Shown: positions 11,501 to 23,200 of the stretch, piece after piece
How the letters are laid out: each line of letters begins with the position of its first letter
Position numbering within the stretch: position 1 is the first letter of the stretch
Assembly (NCBI GenBank): GCA_010645155.1
Contig: JAAGOF010000288.1
Span: 226,386 to 290,385, forward strand
Length of the DNA stretch: 64,000 nt
Reading direction: 5' to 3'
Origin: Tigriopus japonicus
Lineage: Eukaryota; Arthropoda; Copepoda; Harpacticoida; Harpacticidae
The notes under the pieces: generated by a model
Told to the model about the DNA's origin: nothing
The model's database searches: none
What the model saw: only the letters and a program-made list of their open reading frames with translations
Made by a program: the position numbers and the translations under genes

Positions 11501-14500
11501 TCGGGATCCACTGGAGGAGGTCGTGCATTGGGCACAAAAGGAAGTTGCATTCGGCGCACATTTTGCTCGTAGTAATTGGGGTCGGACCATTTTCTGAGTT
11601 CCGGTAGATAATTGTTGATTAAATGGCATTGGTTTTGCAAGATCTCCTCACTACGACTGATCTGAAATGAAAAGTCTAAATTTGTTTAGGAAACATATAA
11701 ACATTAGTTTTTGAAACTATATTAATGATTAACTTTCTTTCCAGGGATTCCCATTCCTTGTAGCGGTATTGAAAAATCCGCCCCCCCCCCCAAAAAAAAA
11801 AAAACGGAAATTGGAAGATGTGACCGGATTCGCATTTGAAAACGACTCGCATCGATAAGCAAAGAATAAATAGTCCCATTCTTGTAAGCTCAACTTTTTA
11901 CATTATCGTTTGTACTGGTTTTCTCCAAAATATCCAATTACGTTTTCCAAATGAGTACCTGGACAGGTAAGCCAGGATTACTCTTCCTTCAACAAAGACT
12001 TTTTAACGTTATTAATATGGTTGCTTGTATTTTGATTTGCAACATTGCATTGACCACGATGTGTTTTATGCGGGAGAAGTCATTTTCAATTCCAAAGGCT
12101 TTTGAGATCAGTTTTGTAGATGAGAAGCACTTCGGGATATTTATTTGAATCCTGTTTAATAGTTCAAGGGCAAAAAAACGATGGCATGTCACCTCAATCC
12201 TTCACTACTTAAAATCAAACATTTGAGTATTTTCTTTGCCTCAATTCTTAAGTAGTCTATTGGGTGTGTGTCAGGTTTGGTCAGGGGATTATTCCCGGTA
12301 TCCTTGGACGAGAGATTCTAATTTCGAAAACGTGATAAACGGGACTTTCTACAATTTTCCAACAAAAAATACTTTTTACGGAATCACCGGACGAGATTTC
12401 CTAAGATTTGGAAGCAATCAAGAAAACAAAATTGCAAATATGAAAGAAATCTGTGGCAATGATATTGTAACCTCATCAAAATATCTGTTTCCAATCACTA
12501 GACCTACTAGGACACATCAAAATCATGCAAGCAATTTTTAACATGATATAAAAATCGAAAATCCAGTAAATTCCGGTTTATGCCGTCCCCGGGATCCCAG
12601 GGACGGGATGAAACCAACCCTTGTGTGTTCCTAAAATTATGTCGAAATCTGTAAAGCTTACGTTCTAATTCAAATTCGATTGCGTCCTTCGAGAAAATTG
12701 ATTCAAAAATTATCTACTGAATAGATTCACAGAGCACAGACCTTATTTCACTTTAAGTTGGAGGCAAAAGTGATCTCACTGTAATAGTAACTTTAGTATC
12801 GAGTGTTCTGTTATTCATCTTGAAAATTTTGTGCTCATTGATGGCTAATGGAGATATTACTTACCGTGATATTGTTGACATGGGCCGAATACTTGAGTTG
12901 CAATCCTCGGTGAAGAAAGTTGGTCAAGTGGAACCCGCCAATGTTCAATCGACGGACTCCTGACCACGAAATCTCGCCTTCGATCACGGGAATGAAGTGG
13001 ATGGTGTGGAAACCACCACCGATAATCAAGGCCGTTTCTGGCCCATCTTGACTTTTTTGAGAATTCTGGTGGAAACTGAACAACGAATCCACTCCATAAG
13101 CCACTTTGGGTACATTGTAGCATTCGAAGAGCAATTCATTCATCACTAAAAAAGTAAAAATAGTTCTGTTACTTCAGTTACTGCATTTTTTAGAATCATT
13201 TCATCAGAAATTTAAAGAAGAAAAACAACGCAAAGGTTGAAATATGCAAGTTATTGAAAATGGAATAAGTTTGATTTTGGACAAACTAATGGCCAATGGC
13301 CCGAAAATGTTGATGGAGGGACTCCAAATGAATTCACAAGTATTTTCAGCAGAATCTTGGCAAAGGTCCCATCTGAAACTCCTCTTCATTTCCTAAGCTT
13401 TGCATTCCTAACTTAAAGGGATTGTACCTATACATTTGTACAGGTTAAGAAGCCCTAGATTATTCAGTTCCAGTTAACCAGGCAGATCACGTCGACAGTA
13501 GTTTGATCCGTGGCCTCTAGATGGCTTAGCCTGTATCTTCTGGATTGACTTTGAGAAGCAAATTCATGAAAGATATTTGCATTACACACAGCGTAGCGCA
13601 CTCTATGAGCTTCATCATGAAGCACAGCATCTACGAATAACTCTGGGTACGTTGTCAAAATTGAGAAAGCTTTGATTAATTTATCTTTGCTATTAGTTCA
13701 ACTACAGAAACTCATGGGAAAGAAAAGTCATCAGAAAATTAGCGACAGAGGCTTAAACAAGCCAAACAAACCAGAAAGTGCAAGATGAAAAATATATAGC
13801 AAACAGGAGCCTTTGAACAAAAAATATGTATGGAAGAGCTTGAATACATCTTTTTGTGATCCAATGACTGGATAAATCCTTATTGGCATGATCTATAAAG
13901 ATCGATTACAAAATTGACCAAAAACTTGACCATGTTGACGCTTCTTGCCCATGAGCTTCCTTAAGTTCAACCAAAAACCTTGCCGGTTTTGTTTGGCCTC
14001 CATCTAGTGACGGATTTTGAAGCTTTGTTTTATTTTTTCTCTATACCATTCTAGACTCAGGCTTACTTTCTCGACATTTATTAGGATTGGCCACGGGTTC
14101 CGTCATCAAAATGGGATGAGCCACGCCTTCTGGACTTTGAATACCCAAATGATGGAAAGCATAATCGAGAAGGACCTCTTGCGTTTCATACTGCGTGACC
14201 ACATTGCGATCAAACGGCGTCTTCAGATTGAATCGCACGGCTTCGATATTCAAGATATCATTGGCAACCCACAATTCGGATTCCTTGCCTTTTTCCTTCC
14301 GAGTTCGAGCCATGATGTTCTTATAGATCAAACTGGGTTGCTCAGCCTCATCCCAACCCACTCGACATTGATATGAGCCTATTGGAAGAGGTATTTGATT
14401 AGTATCCGTCTTGATTTTGATGCTTTTGATTTACCATTGTCGATAACGATGACGTGAGCGGGGTCATTGTGATGGTCCAAATAGGGTAAAATTGAATCGG

Positions 14501-14561
14501 GTTCGGTTTTGAGATCGTGGAAGGGTACCACGTTGGATTCATCGGTGAATTCAGCATCCAT
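8570..14561 (-). CDS. ACTR5: Actin-related protein 5, INO80 complex subunit
   Basis: Eight exons: 14561-14435, 14378-14067, 13145-12865, 11661-11428, 11359-11058, 10323-10143, 10048-9866 and 8971-8570. All junctions are GT/AG and the frame closes to 673 residues, close to the 607 of human ARP5. The N-terminal actin fold starts with VIVIDNGSYQCRVGW (about 36-50). MMNELLFECYNVPKVAYG in exon 3 and the LRKWSDPNYYEQNVRRMQLP stretch in exon 4 are ARP5 hallmarks. Exons 4-6 encode the long charged, Lys/Arg/Glu-rich insertion typical of ARP5, used in the family to contact IES6 and the nucleosome. ERIRIPEVLFQPS and EMRPFQSTFEV return to the actin fold. ARP5 acts in the nucleus as a module of the INO80 remodeller. 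One oddity is that the usual Gly-Gly of the second phosphate loop is Gly-Ser here (LTGS, about 577-579). Introns 2, 5 and 7 carry MITE insertions. The start codon is the first ATG and gives the expected ARP5 N-terminus. Confidence 0.95.
9305..9820. mobile_element. hAT-like MITE in ACTR5 intron 7
   Basis: 516 bp with terminal inverted repeats starting TAGGGCCCGGAAA. It is flanked by an 8-bp target duplication, gtaataac on the left and gtgataac on the right (one mismatch). It has no coding capacity, and its inside is A/T-rich with 'aaatattt' repeats. The 8-bp duplication and TAGGG ends fit the hAT superfamily. A relative lies at 50954-51723. It sits 46 bp from the exon 7 splice donor. Confidence 0.85.
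10404..11045. mobile_element. TA-flanked 'GTGCACTG' MITE in ACTR5 intron 5
   Basis: 642 bp. The left end 'tagtgcactgtaacaaaag' and the reverse complement of the right end match for about 57 bp. A second inner inverted pair (about 10614-10700 and 10840-10900) extends the fold. Both ends abut the dinucleotide TA, as expected of Tc1/mariner-type elements. No transposase is encoded. The element ends only 12 nt inside the intron from the exon 5 donor, so it supplies almost all of this intron's 5' half. Related copies or fragments lie near 13.3, 46.1-46.4, 50.6-51.9 and 58.4-58.5 kb. Confidence 0.85.
11771..11810. repeat. Poly-C/poly-A homopolymer tract
   Basis: A run of about 13 C is followed directly by a run of about 13 A, inside ACTR5 intron 3. 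Such a tract is prone to length error in sequencing, and its exact length should not be trusted. Confidence 0.8.
13255..13400. repeat. Fragment of the 'GTGCACTG' MITE family
   Basis: Lies in ACTR5 intron 2. It shares the inner blocks 'tttggacaaacta', 'gagggactccaaatg' and 'cagaatcttggca' with the copy at 46.1 kb and with the inner part of the 10404-11045 element. Ends are not recognisable, so this is a decayed remnant. Confidence 0.5.
13704..13963. mobile_element. 'AGAAGCTCATGGGAAAG' family MITE in ACTR5 intron 2
   Basis: About 260 bp. The left end 'acagaaactcatgggaaag' matches the reverse complement of the right end around 'gcttcttgcccatgagctt'. A second copy lies at 19272-19545 and shares inner words such as 'catctttttgtgat' and 'ccaatgact'. 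No coding capacity. Exact ends and target duplication are uncertain. Confidence 0.7.
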
Positions 14562-16400
14562 TTGAAGGAGTTAGGAAGTTTCAGGGATTGAAGTTGATGA
14601 AGTCCGGGAAATATTCGTTCATTTGTTCATTTGTTGGGTTTTGGGGTGTTTATATTTTGAGAGGTTGCGAGTGTTAAACACTCTTGAAAGATTTTTCGTT
14701 GGTTTAAGGCTTCTTTACTTTTATAGTCTTTACAGCTTTGAAAGTAATGAGAATATGAGATCGAAAGGAAATTGAATGTGTTACTTGTATAAGTGTTTTT
14801 ATTACGCACTAACAACGACCTAAACACACTCGTTGGTGTGAAGTAGGTTTCATTACAGCATAATATAGTTTTTTTTATACCTAAAAGGCAAATGAAGTGA
14901 GGCTTTCTTGTGCTTTTTCATGGAGCGAGAGTGTAGACAAGCGTCAGGACCACTTCATGCTGTGCATGCACTTGCAAAAAGACGAATATGGCATAAATCA
15001 AGACTTTGTGCAAAATATGTTGCATTGATTGTTTTAGCAATGTAATAATGGTTTAGTGACACCAAGTGAGACATTCAGTTGAAAATTTGACACATTTGCT
15101 TGAGTTATTTTGAGTTTTGTCTTTCTACAAGTGCATGCACAGTGTGAGCTAGCCGTGTGGCGTGAGGACATTCTGGCTCCAAGAAAAGGCACAGTCCTAT
15201 CATCGAAAGTAAATAGAAAACCGTAGTTTGTAAACATGAAGCTACTTTTTTTATGTTACAAAATTGAAAATATCCAATAAAACGAGGTTTTTAAGAAGTT
15301 TGTGTCACGTGGAAACTGACTGAATGAAGTTGAGACGAGTTCATTTGAGTTTGAAAAATCCCTATTGAAATCTAAATATATGTGGGGCTAATTATAAGCT
15401 TCATGACGTATTTTGATTTGTATTTTGCAACTTCGTTCACGAACAACTAAACCAAAACGAATACGTCACTTCAAACGTTAATTATTTTTAAACACTTACA
15501 ATTAACAGGACAAATTGTTCATACGAATTGAATTCTCGCAACCTATATTTTCGTCTTGGACCAATGAATCTGAACATTTTTGTTTTGTTTAAATGGAAAA
15601 GGCACTCATTGCATGTTGCATTGCCTCTGAAAGGACAAGAAATTTATATCTACTGCCATGTCTATTTTCTTAACCGCCAATTTTGAAAACATGCTTTTTA
15701 GAGAAAACACAAAAAATATTTTTGCGACCAATGGAAAGGCCCTTGATGTGCAAATTTAATCAGCTGATTGTTTTATTTTATGAGTAAAATACTTTTGAAT
15801 GAATTAAAGAAAACTGTAGGAGGCAAATGGGTTAAAGGCGAAAAATATTTTAAGTTGCCCGAAAAAAATGTTGTAGAAGCTATTTAACAAGCAACAACGA
15901 TTCCGTTAAGAATGAAAATGGAAACGGGAGATGCCCTTTGTTTCACCAATGATCACTCAATATTTTTTATGATTACACAGGAACCCCTGGATTACATTAC
16001 ATTATTACCAATGATTACAAGTTTTTATGAAGCATCTTTCATAATGCTCTATGTAATAAGTTATCTGAAGAAATTTGATACCAATTACCGGAGATTGATT
16101 GTTTACAAGTCTTATATGCCCCAAATGGGGATTTAAAATGAAGGGTCGGCTCAGGATTTGTAAGTTCAAAATTTGCAATGCGACACGAAACATTCAAGAA
16201 AAGTCATCATCTTATCGGTAACATTTCCGAGATCTTTCCATCCGAAAGCGTGTATCCAAAAAAAGTAGTATGCAATTTCATCTTTGGTTGAGAAAAACAA
16301 AGATAAATAAGAAAAAGCTGTCTTTCCATTCGGAGCAGATGAACTCCAATGAAACCATCGACTTAACCTAGGTAGGCAATTTGTCGTTGGTTCTCATTCT
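14562..16400. other. Divergent intergenic region ACTR5 / EPB41L5
   Basis: No exon is supported. It should hold the ACTR5 promoter near 14.6-14.8 kb, since ACTR5 reads leftwards and EPB41L5 rightwards. No canonical TATA box or initiator stands out. The inverted words 'gtgcatgcacttg' (about 14961-14973) and 'caagtgcatgcac' (about 15127-15139) form a 13-bp inverted pair about 150 bp apart, possibly remnants of a small element. Confidence 0.4.
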
Positions 16401-16599
16401 CGGAAAGTTAGGTCAGTTTCGGATCGGACCGGGTCGCAATCCATATGTGTGTGCTTCTGGCATACACGGCCAGGTTATTGCAGATGAACCCTCCTGGTTA
16501 GTAAGACCATTTCAGTCTTTTATAATGTAGCCCGTAACCATCACCAACCAGGCACAACCTAACTCTCGTTTTTCTTACTTCAAATCTTTTCAACGCCCG

Positions 16600-16682
16600 A
16601 CCAAGTCTTTTGAGAGACTGCCCGAGGAGAACTAAGAACAACATTCGCCGGCCCGGCCAATAACGTCAACAATCAACAACAG
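16600..16682 (+). other. EPB41L5: Possible 5' UTR exon end of EPB41L5
   Basis: The sequence 'caacaacag|gtagga' at 16674-16688 is a strong donor context preceded by GC-richer DNA. A matching acceptor 'aaaatctag' ends at 17273, just before the coding exon. Together they suggest a non-coding first exon. The left boundary is arbitrary. The alternative is that transcription starts at about 17.23 kb, next to the DRE-like site. Confidence 0.3.
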
Positions 16683-17219
16683 GTAGGATTTTAGTGCCCC
16701 TGGCCAGGACGGCTTAGACAGTCAAGAAAAGGCTCTCCAGGTCATCCAGGACCGCCAAACTTTCAAGATTTTGAATATATCCCAAAATTGAACCTACAAA
16801 AATTCAACTAGTCATGATTTACTCAGAGAAAGGTGTGTATTGATGTAAACAAACTGAGTTTTATTCCTACTATCGTTCCATACAGACGAGCCTCTTGGGA
16901 AAGTCTTAAGGAGCCCTGTCAAGGCGGAGCTGCAATAACCGAGGTAAAGTGGCCATTGAGTCCACCAAGAGGTACCAAACTTCTCCATGAACTCCGTTCT
17001 ATGGCCACAGCCAGACGTTGAACGCGCGAGATGATCGTTTTGTGAGCCTGCAGTCGCGGCGCAACGAGAAGAGATCCTCTTAACTGCCCTCCTCCTAAGT
17101 ACTTAGTACGGAGTACCTACACAAGTTTGGCTGGTCTGTGGTGAGCTCTTGCTCCTCGCCGTTTTCCTCTCCAGTTGTGTTTTGGTTCTTGAGTGGCTCG
17201 AGTTTGTTGTAGGGTCGGT

Positions 17220-17227
17220 TATCGATA
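17220..17227 (+). promoter_or_regulatory. DRE-like TATCGATA element upstream of EPB41L5
   Basis: A perfect TATCGATA lies 67 nt before the EPB41L5 ATG. In Drosophila this octamer (DRE, bound by DREF) marks core promoters of broadly expressed genes. Its position suits a promoter for the coding first exon, but the palindrome is short and could be chance. Confidence 0.35.
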
Positions 17228-17293
17228 GTGGCCGAGGCCGTGATTGAGGCCAGAAAATGTGCTAAAATCTAGGGTGAAGTGACACAAACAACC

Positions 17294-20200
17294 ATGCTAC
17301 GTTTCTTCTCCAGGAGGCACAAGCCTCGCCGTGATCAGAAAGCCGGGGCTGCCGAGCATTATGGACCTCTTAGGTCCGGATCGGCGGCTGATAGTCAGAG
17401 AGATGCCCGGAAAAGGGACAAAAACTACATTGTCTGTAAAGTGATTCTTCTGGATGGGTCGGACATTACCATTGATCTTCAGGTCAGACCCTATGTTTGT
17501 TTATGCATTACAATAGACCATTAAAGGGATTGAGGGAGATTTCCTCGAGGTTGCTGGAAATAATATACGTTTGATGTATATAATAAGCCCTAAAACCACT
17601 TGCATCACATCTGTACATTAGCAGGTGGCGAAATTGTCGTTTTGTGACGATGATGAATGAGCTTCCTTGGGGCCAGATTTTACTCTTCCGGGGTGATTGA
17701 TGACCCATGTTTGACCAAGGAAACTCCCACTCCATATTCATATCGAGCGAGTTCTTGGGATTAGCAAGGCGTCGGTTTAAAACAGACGCTAAAATTGGTG
17801 ATAACGCAATCTTATCTTGAGCTCGCCTTAAAGGCCCTTGAAGTTAGTCTTCGAAGACCTTTGGATTAATCAGAAAAGCAATATTTGCTTTGGATGCTTT
17901 GAATATTGCAATTTTTGTCACCATCATTCAGTATGACTCATGATAACGAGAGATTGAGAGTAAAGATAAGGTTTGAGAGAAGTAACGTTAGATGTGCTGC
18001 TTGTGCAAAAATAAATGCAATGGCAAATGGTTATTAATCAATTTATTACTCATTCTTCACAACGATAAATTGGAGATTCCATTCCGTTCTCTTTGAAGAG
18101 ATTGGCAACATCGCTCACAAAAATTGGTGTTCCGCATTTTTTCCTCGCTCTATCATTTTTTCAGTCATGCATTCTGATTCAAGATCTTTTAAAGCCATCT
18201 ACCAAAACTTTTTGTAGTTGCCAACAGAGTTGAATGTTTCATAACCAAAGGCATATATCCTTTTGAAGCTTCCAGTTGCTTGAATATTAGTGTCATTTTC
18301 GGTCAGTGAGTTTTAAAAATACCTTCATTAAACCTTGTCAAACTTATTTTGCGTACAGTACGTCTACTGAGGAATGCTCTCGAAAAACCTGAGTTTGGCT
18401 ACAAAGGCAATTTGTTCCTTGCTTCTAGCTCATCACTTTTTTTTCTTAGCTGTCTCAGCTATGGTCACTAGTTTGGTCCTTCGTTCTTTGTTCTCCTGGT
18501 TGCGAAGCATGCAATTGTTGCTTCAAGGATCAGATTAAAATCCCTAATTGTACTCGTGGCATTCACTGAATATGCAGTAGGTTCAGTTATCTAGTGCATT
18601 TTAGATGAATTCGTTTGTAGCGTGACCAACATCGGGCACGAGTTTTTACCTCGTAAAATATAATTACTGTTGAATAAAAGGTAGCGGCGGCACACTTGCG
18701 ATTAATGAATCCATTTCTTGGCGCAGAGATGTATGGAATAATAAATGATTTGGCACACATCGGCGTCTTGTTCAACTTTCTTCTCAAGGATGACTATGAT
18801 GGAACTTGCACCATTTCTAATGAGCCAGAAAAAAACGATTTCAACCCTATGAGCTTTACTCATCACGGGTTTTTCTCAAGATGAGTCTCAAAAAAAAATT
18901 TGGAAGCAAAATTTTCGTGTTCTTCCGTCCCTTCGTCCAAGCATCGAAGAGGGTGTGAGAGATAGAATTGTTTGCTCTTTCAAATTGTAAAGTCACGACT
19001 TGAATCAATATCAAAGAAACGAGATTCAAGGCTAAGACGAGACTCTGTCCAATTAAGTTTGAGGTGAAGAGAAAACTTCAAACTCATCTTGGCGATGATT
19101 TTGTAGGATCTTTCATTCTTTGGCGAATACAAACTTTTATGATTACGCTGCTCTTTCTTTCCAAGGACGATTCCATTTTTTCAGAAAAGGGGACAATCCC
19201 GGAATTAGCTTGCAAGTGATTAACAATTGGTCACACTTTTGCATATGAACGAGGGCGAACTCCTTCAATCTACAGAAGCTCATGGGAAAGAAGCGTAATC
19301 AGAACACAAGCGACAGTGGCTAAAGTTCATTTATGCATGGGCTTGATTGCATCTTTTTTTGTGATACCATGACTGTTATCTTATTGACATATTATTGGAA
19401 CAATCTACATAAATTGGTTGCAAAATCTAATTTTGTCTTAACTTGAACTTCCTGATTGACGGTGGCGACAACAACAGCAAACATGCGAAGCTTCAAAAAA
19501 GCCAAATAACGTTACAGAGTTGACACTTCTTTCCCATGAGGTTCTTTACTTAAATCCAAAGGCTTATCGCGTGTCCTTGAAGTGCATTGTTGTCTTTGGA
19601 TTGGGCGATAAACTTGTAATTGGTTGGGAAAACGCTATAACACCATTGTTGTCATCTTTCCGTCACGTGTCTAATTCGATCTATTAATGGTGCTACCGTG
19701 TGTCTGCACTACCTTTTGAAGACAAAAGTGCTAGATTCACCATTCAGTCTAGTACATGGAACGATTCTACAGAATCTTGGTAGTGGGTTTTTTGATGGCA
19801 TGAATGTGAACTATTTTCATACCATCCGGATTTACTAAGTGACTTTGGAAAACACGCGGAACATTTAAGACCGAAGGCCTGGTTGTTGGAATGGGAGATT
19901 GATTATTTTTGAGCACATTGCAATTTTAAGGTCAAATTCCTGACATTTCTTCCATTAAGGGAGGAAGTGATGTCGGAAAATCGATCGATTTCATTTGAAA
20001 CTCACGACTCTCGACTTAAAGGGCATAGAGCAGAGCAATAACAAGAACAGGATGTGGATTTACTTGGTACAGAAAAGCTCGTATCATGTACTTGAAAAGC
20101 TTTGGTCAATTCTTCAGAGATCCCATTGCTTCAGGGGGCCAATTTACCGCTTTTGAAAAATGATTCCGAGACCAATTCCTGCATTTAGTCTTACATTAAT

Positions 20201-23200
20201 GTTTCAAGGAATCAACTCCGGACAAATATGAGTTACCAAGAACCTTGATGAAGCATCCGGTTGATTTAAACATTGAGAAACCCAAAAGTGTTTATATCCA
20301 GCTTTGGCCATTGTATTGCGTGGAAAGGTAAAATCATCTCATTCCAATTCTTAGAAATACATGAGTGGGGGAAAAAAGTAGGAAATTGCTCGCGTCAGTC
20401 TTTTGTGGCTTGACTTTTTTTGGTGGCCTCCGTCTCGATCAGTGGATGAATGGCAAGTCTCTCTTATCTCGCAAGTTGAGATAAAAAGGAGCACAAATTT
20501 CCATGAGTCATGAACAGCAAGGACAACAAGTGACCTGATTTACCCGCACAAAAGAGCCGTGTTCCTATCTACTGTACTACCCCTATGTACACTACTTAAA
20601 TAGCATGCTTTGACCTTGTTCAAATAGGCTTTGGTGGCTTTTGCGGTGCGAGAACGGCTCCTTGGACAACTCCCTCCAAAGAGTTCCTTTGAATGGTAGG
20701 AAAAGAACTCTATGTCTATGTAAGGAATAATTTGCAAACAAGGAAGATGTTGTTTGTGGATATGCTGAATTTTCAATGCAATTTAGCCATAGTATGATGT
20801 GTTTTTTTGGAATGCCAACTGATTCTGAGGGGGCAATACCGAGAGAGAGAGGGGCCGAGTCCAATCCTATTAGCGATCGGGTTTCATGACGCTTCGTAAT
20901 CTCTACGGAATAAGATTTTGGATACACTCTGTCTGCATTCCGACAAAAATAATAATTTGTCATGCCATTTGGCCTTCAACTCCGTGCCTTTTTGGTTATT
21001 TTGATCCCGGGAGAGTTACAGATTTACTTCAAAAATGCTCGTAAATCTTGTGGAGCCAGGCATGATTGATAAATTGTTTGGAGATGAGTGTTTTTGGCAA
21101 ACCTGTTGCTCCGTCCTCGATGAAATCGTGCCTGTTCTTCAACTCCCTTAATTACACGGAGTTTAGAAATTCTGTTGGAATCGTGATTTTCAGTTTCATA
21201 ATTTTTCCATGTCGAGGTGTAAATGAGCATAAAATCACTCGCCAGTGAATTCTGAGCACCATCTCCTCCCTATGTAAGTGTACAATTGCCCAAATCACAG
21301 AGCATCCGCTCTTAGAAACCTGAATTATAAACTTTTGGCCTCTTTCTAACATGAAACGTCGAATTCTAGTTTTGTCAGTAAAATAGTCCAGTTTACAGTC
21401 CTAAACTGTAACTTATCATTTTAATATGAATACTTTCCTTGCACTTTGCATGATGGTTTTATTTATCCATTATAATATGGTATTATGCAAGCGAAACAGA
21501 AGACTCGTAGGAGGCATCTTGGAAAATGATACTTTGTGAAAATTGTCTTGGCCCTGAATTTCTTATATTCACTCTCAAAACCATAAGTGTTTCTTAAAAA
21601 GTGTCCTCCCTAGGTTGGTTATTTCCAATTGCACGCACGCACAGCGTGTTTCCTGGCATCCTAGACTCATGATTGCGAAAGTATATCCCATCACCATCTG
21701 GCAATGAGCGTGTTTTCTGAGGTGTGACATGTGCATGAGGTGCAAATATGCATCACATCTCATCGTCCATCCAAATTTCTTCCTTTTTGAGGCGTCAGTT
21801 TGACACTTTTTCTCGACATGAAAATTGACCTCATTGTTAACCCAGATTGTATACAAAAGAATGAGAAGAGGAATAAAACTTGGAAAGTGGCCGGATAATT
21901 CCCAAGATAACACCCTAAATGTACTCCATTGTCTCAGCACACGTTACAAGTTGTTACATTTGCTTTTCGCATACATCTACGCACTACATTAGAGAATTCC
22001 ATGGAATGGCAAACATATGGTGAGGGTTTTCTCTCCCAATTTCCATATTCATACTTACGAGAACAGACCTGGTTTTGCCTCACAAGTAACGTCTTGTATT
22101 CGAGAGAAGCAACTCCGCCATTGAAAAGGGAAAGTGAGGAGGTCGATGGTGGTTGTTATCTGGAAAGGGATCGACGAGATGAGGGGGTTAGAGATTCAAA
22201 TTGGTTCTGGATTGGTTTGTTTGTCAACAATGGGACTAACTCGGTCATAAACTCCATATGTTTGGAGGGATGGAGGAACTTTTCTCCTAGTCTCCAGTTT
22301 AGAGTGGGTATTAAGTCTTGACAGAGAGATAGGTTTATCGAGGTTTGAGATGTTGGAAACGACACCTTCAAAGACGAGCTGTTTATTCACTTGGAACCTT
22401 TTTTCCTCAACTCTGTCCAGACTAATTCATCATGCCTCCCTTGGCTGTCATACCTCTTCGTTGGACTATTCTCGATTTGGCGTAGTTGCGATTTCAGAGA
22501 GATTAATAGAGAAGGCGTATTTCTTTCTTTAAGGAATAGCGGTTTCCTAAGCGTTTCCATATCTTAAAGTTTTATGACGTAAACTACATAATGCTAGGAC
22601 TTGTTATGCATTTAAATGCATTGCGTTGTTTAAAATTTTTGCAGTAATGTTTAAAATTGTGTTTTATGTCTCATTCAGATACATAAGGCTTATTTGAATT
22701 AGTATGACCATGGCCTGATTAAGTGAAAGAATCGACTTGTTTAAAACATGATAATCCATTCTTGATTAAAAGTGAAATTGCACACCTGAATGATTTTGGC
22801 TAAAAAGTCATGTCTGATTAGACAAAATTATGAAATACCGAAGAAATAGTTAAAGTAAGATGGTCTGGTCTTTATGCGTCATTGTGTCTGATCAGTTGAC
22901 CTTTTTCAAAACTTCGGCACTGCATCACTAGTCATCTCTATGGATTTGTATTAAAATCGTGATGGGAGTTTGCTCGCTATCCTGACTTGCATTCGTACTC
23001 ATCCTCTTTGTTTCGAGACCATTCACATTGAATTTGTTTTCTTGTCTACAATGTGAGGGCTGACTGACTAGATGAGCATTTGCCGTGCTGGAATGGCTCC
23101 TAAAATGTATTCTCCAGATCCCTTTTTAACACCCCAGATTATAAATATTCTACAAGGTGTCTAACCTCAAGACACCTACTTTATTACCTTTGGGATTGCT

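Noticed and set aside
20592..20963. 123-codon minus-strand frame in EPB41L5 intron 1
   Set aside because: No domain, no signal peptide, no partner exons; length is within chance expectation for this base composition.
21575..21940. 121-codon minus-strand frame with a hydrophobic N-terminal stretch
   Set aside because: The hydrophobic run is not at the start, the Cys/His words do not form a finger, and no splice or poly(A) context supports it.
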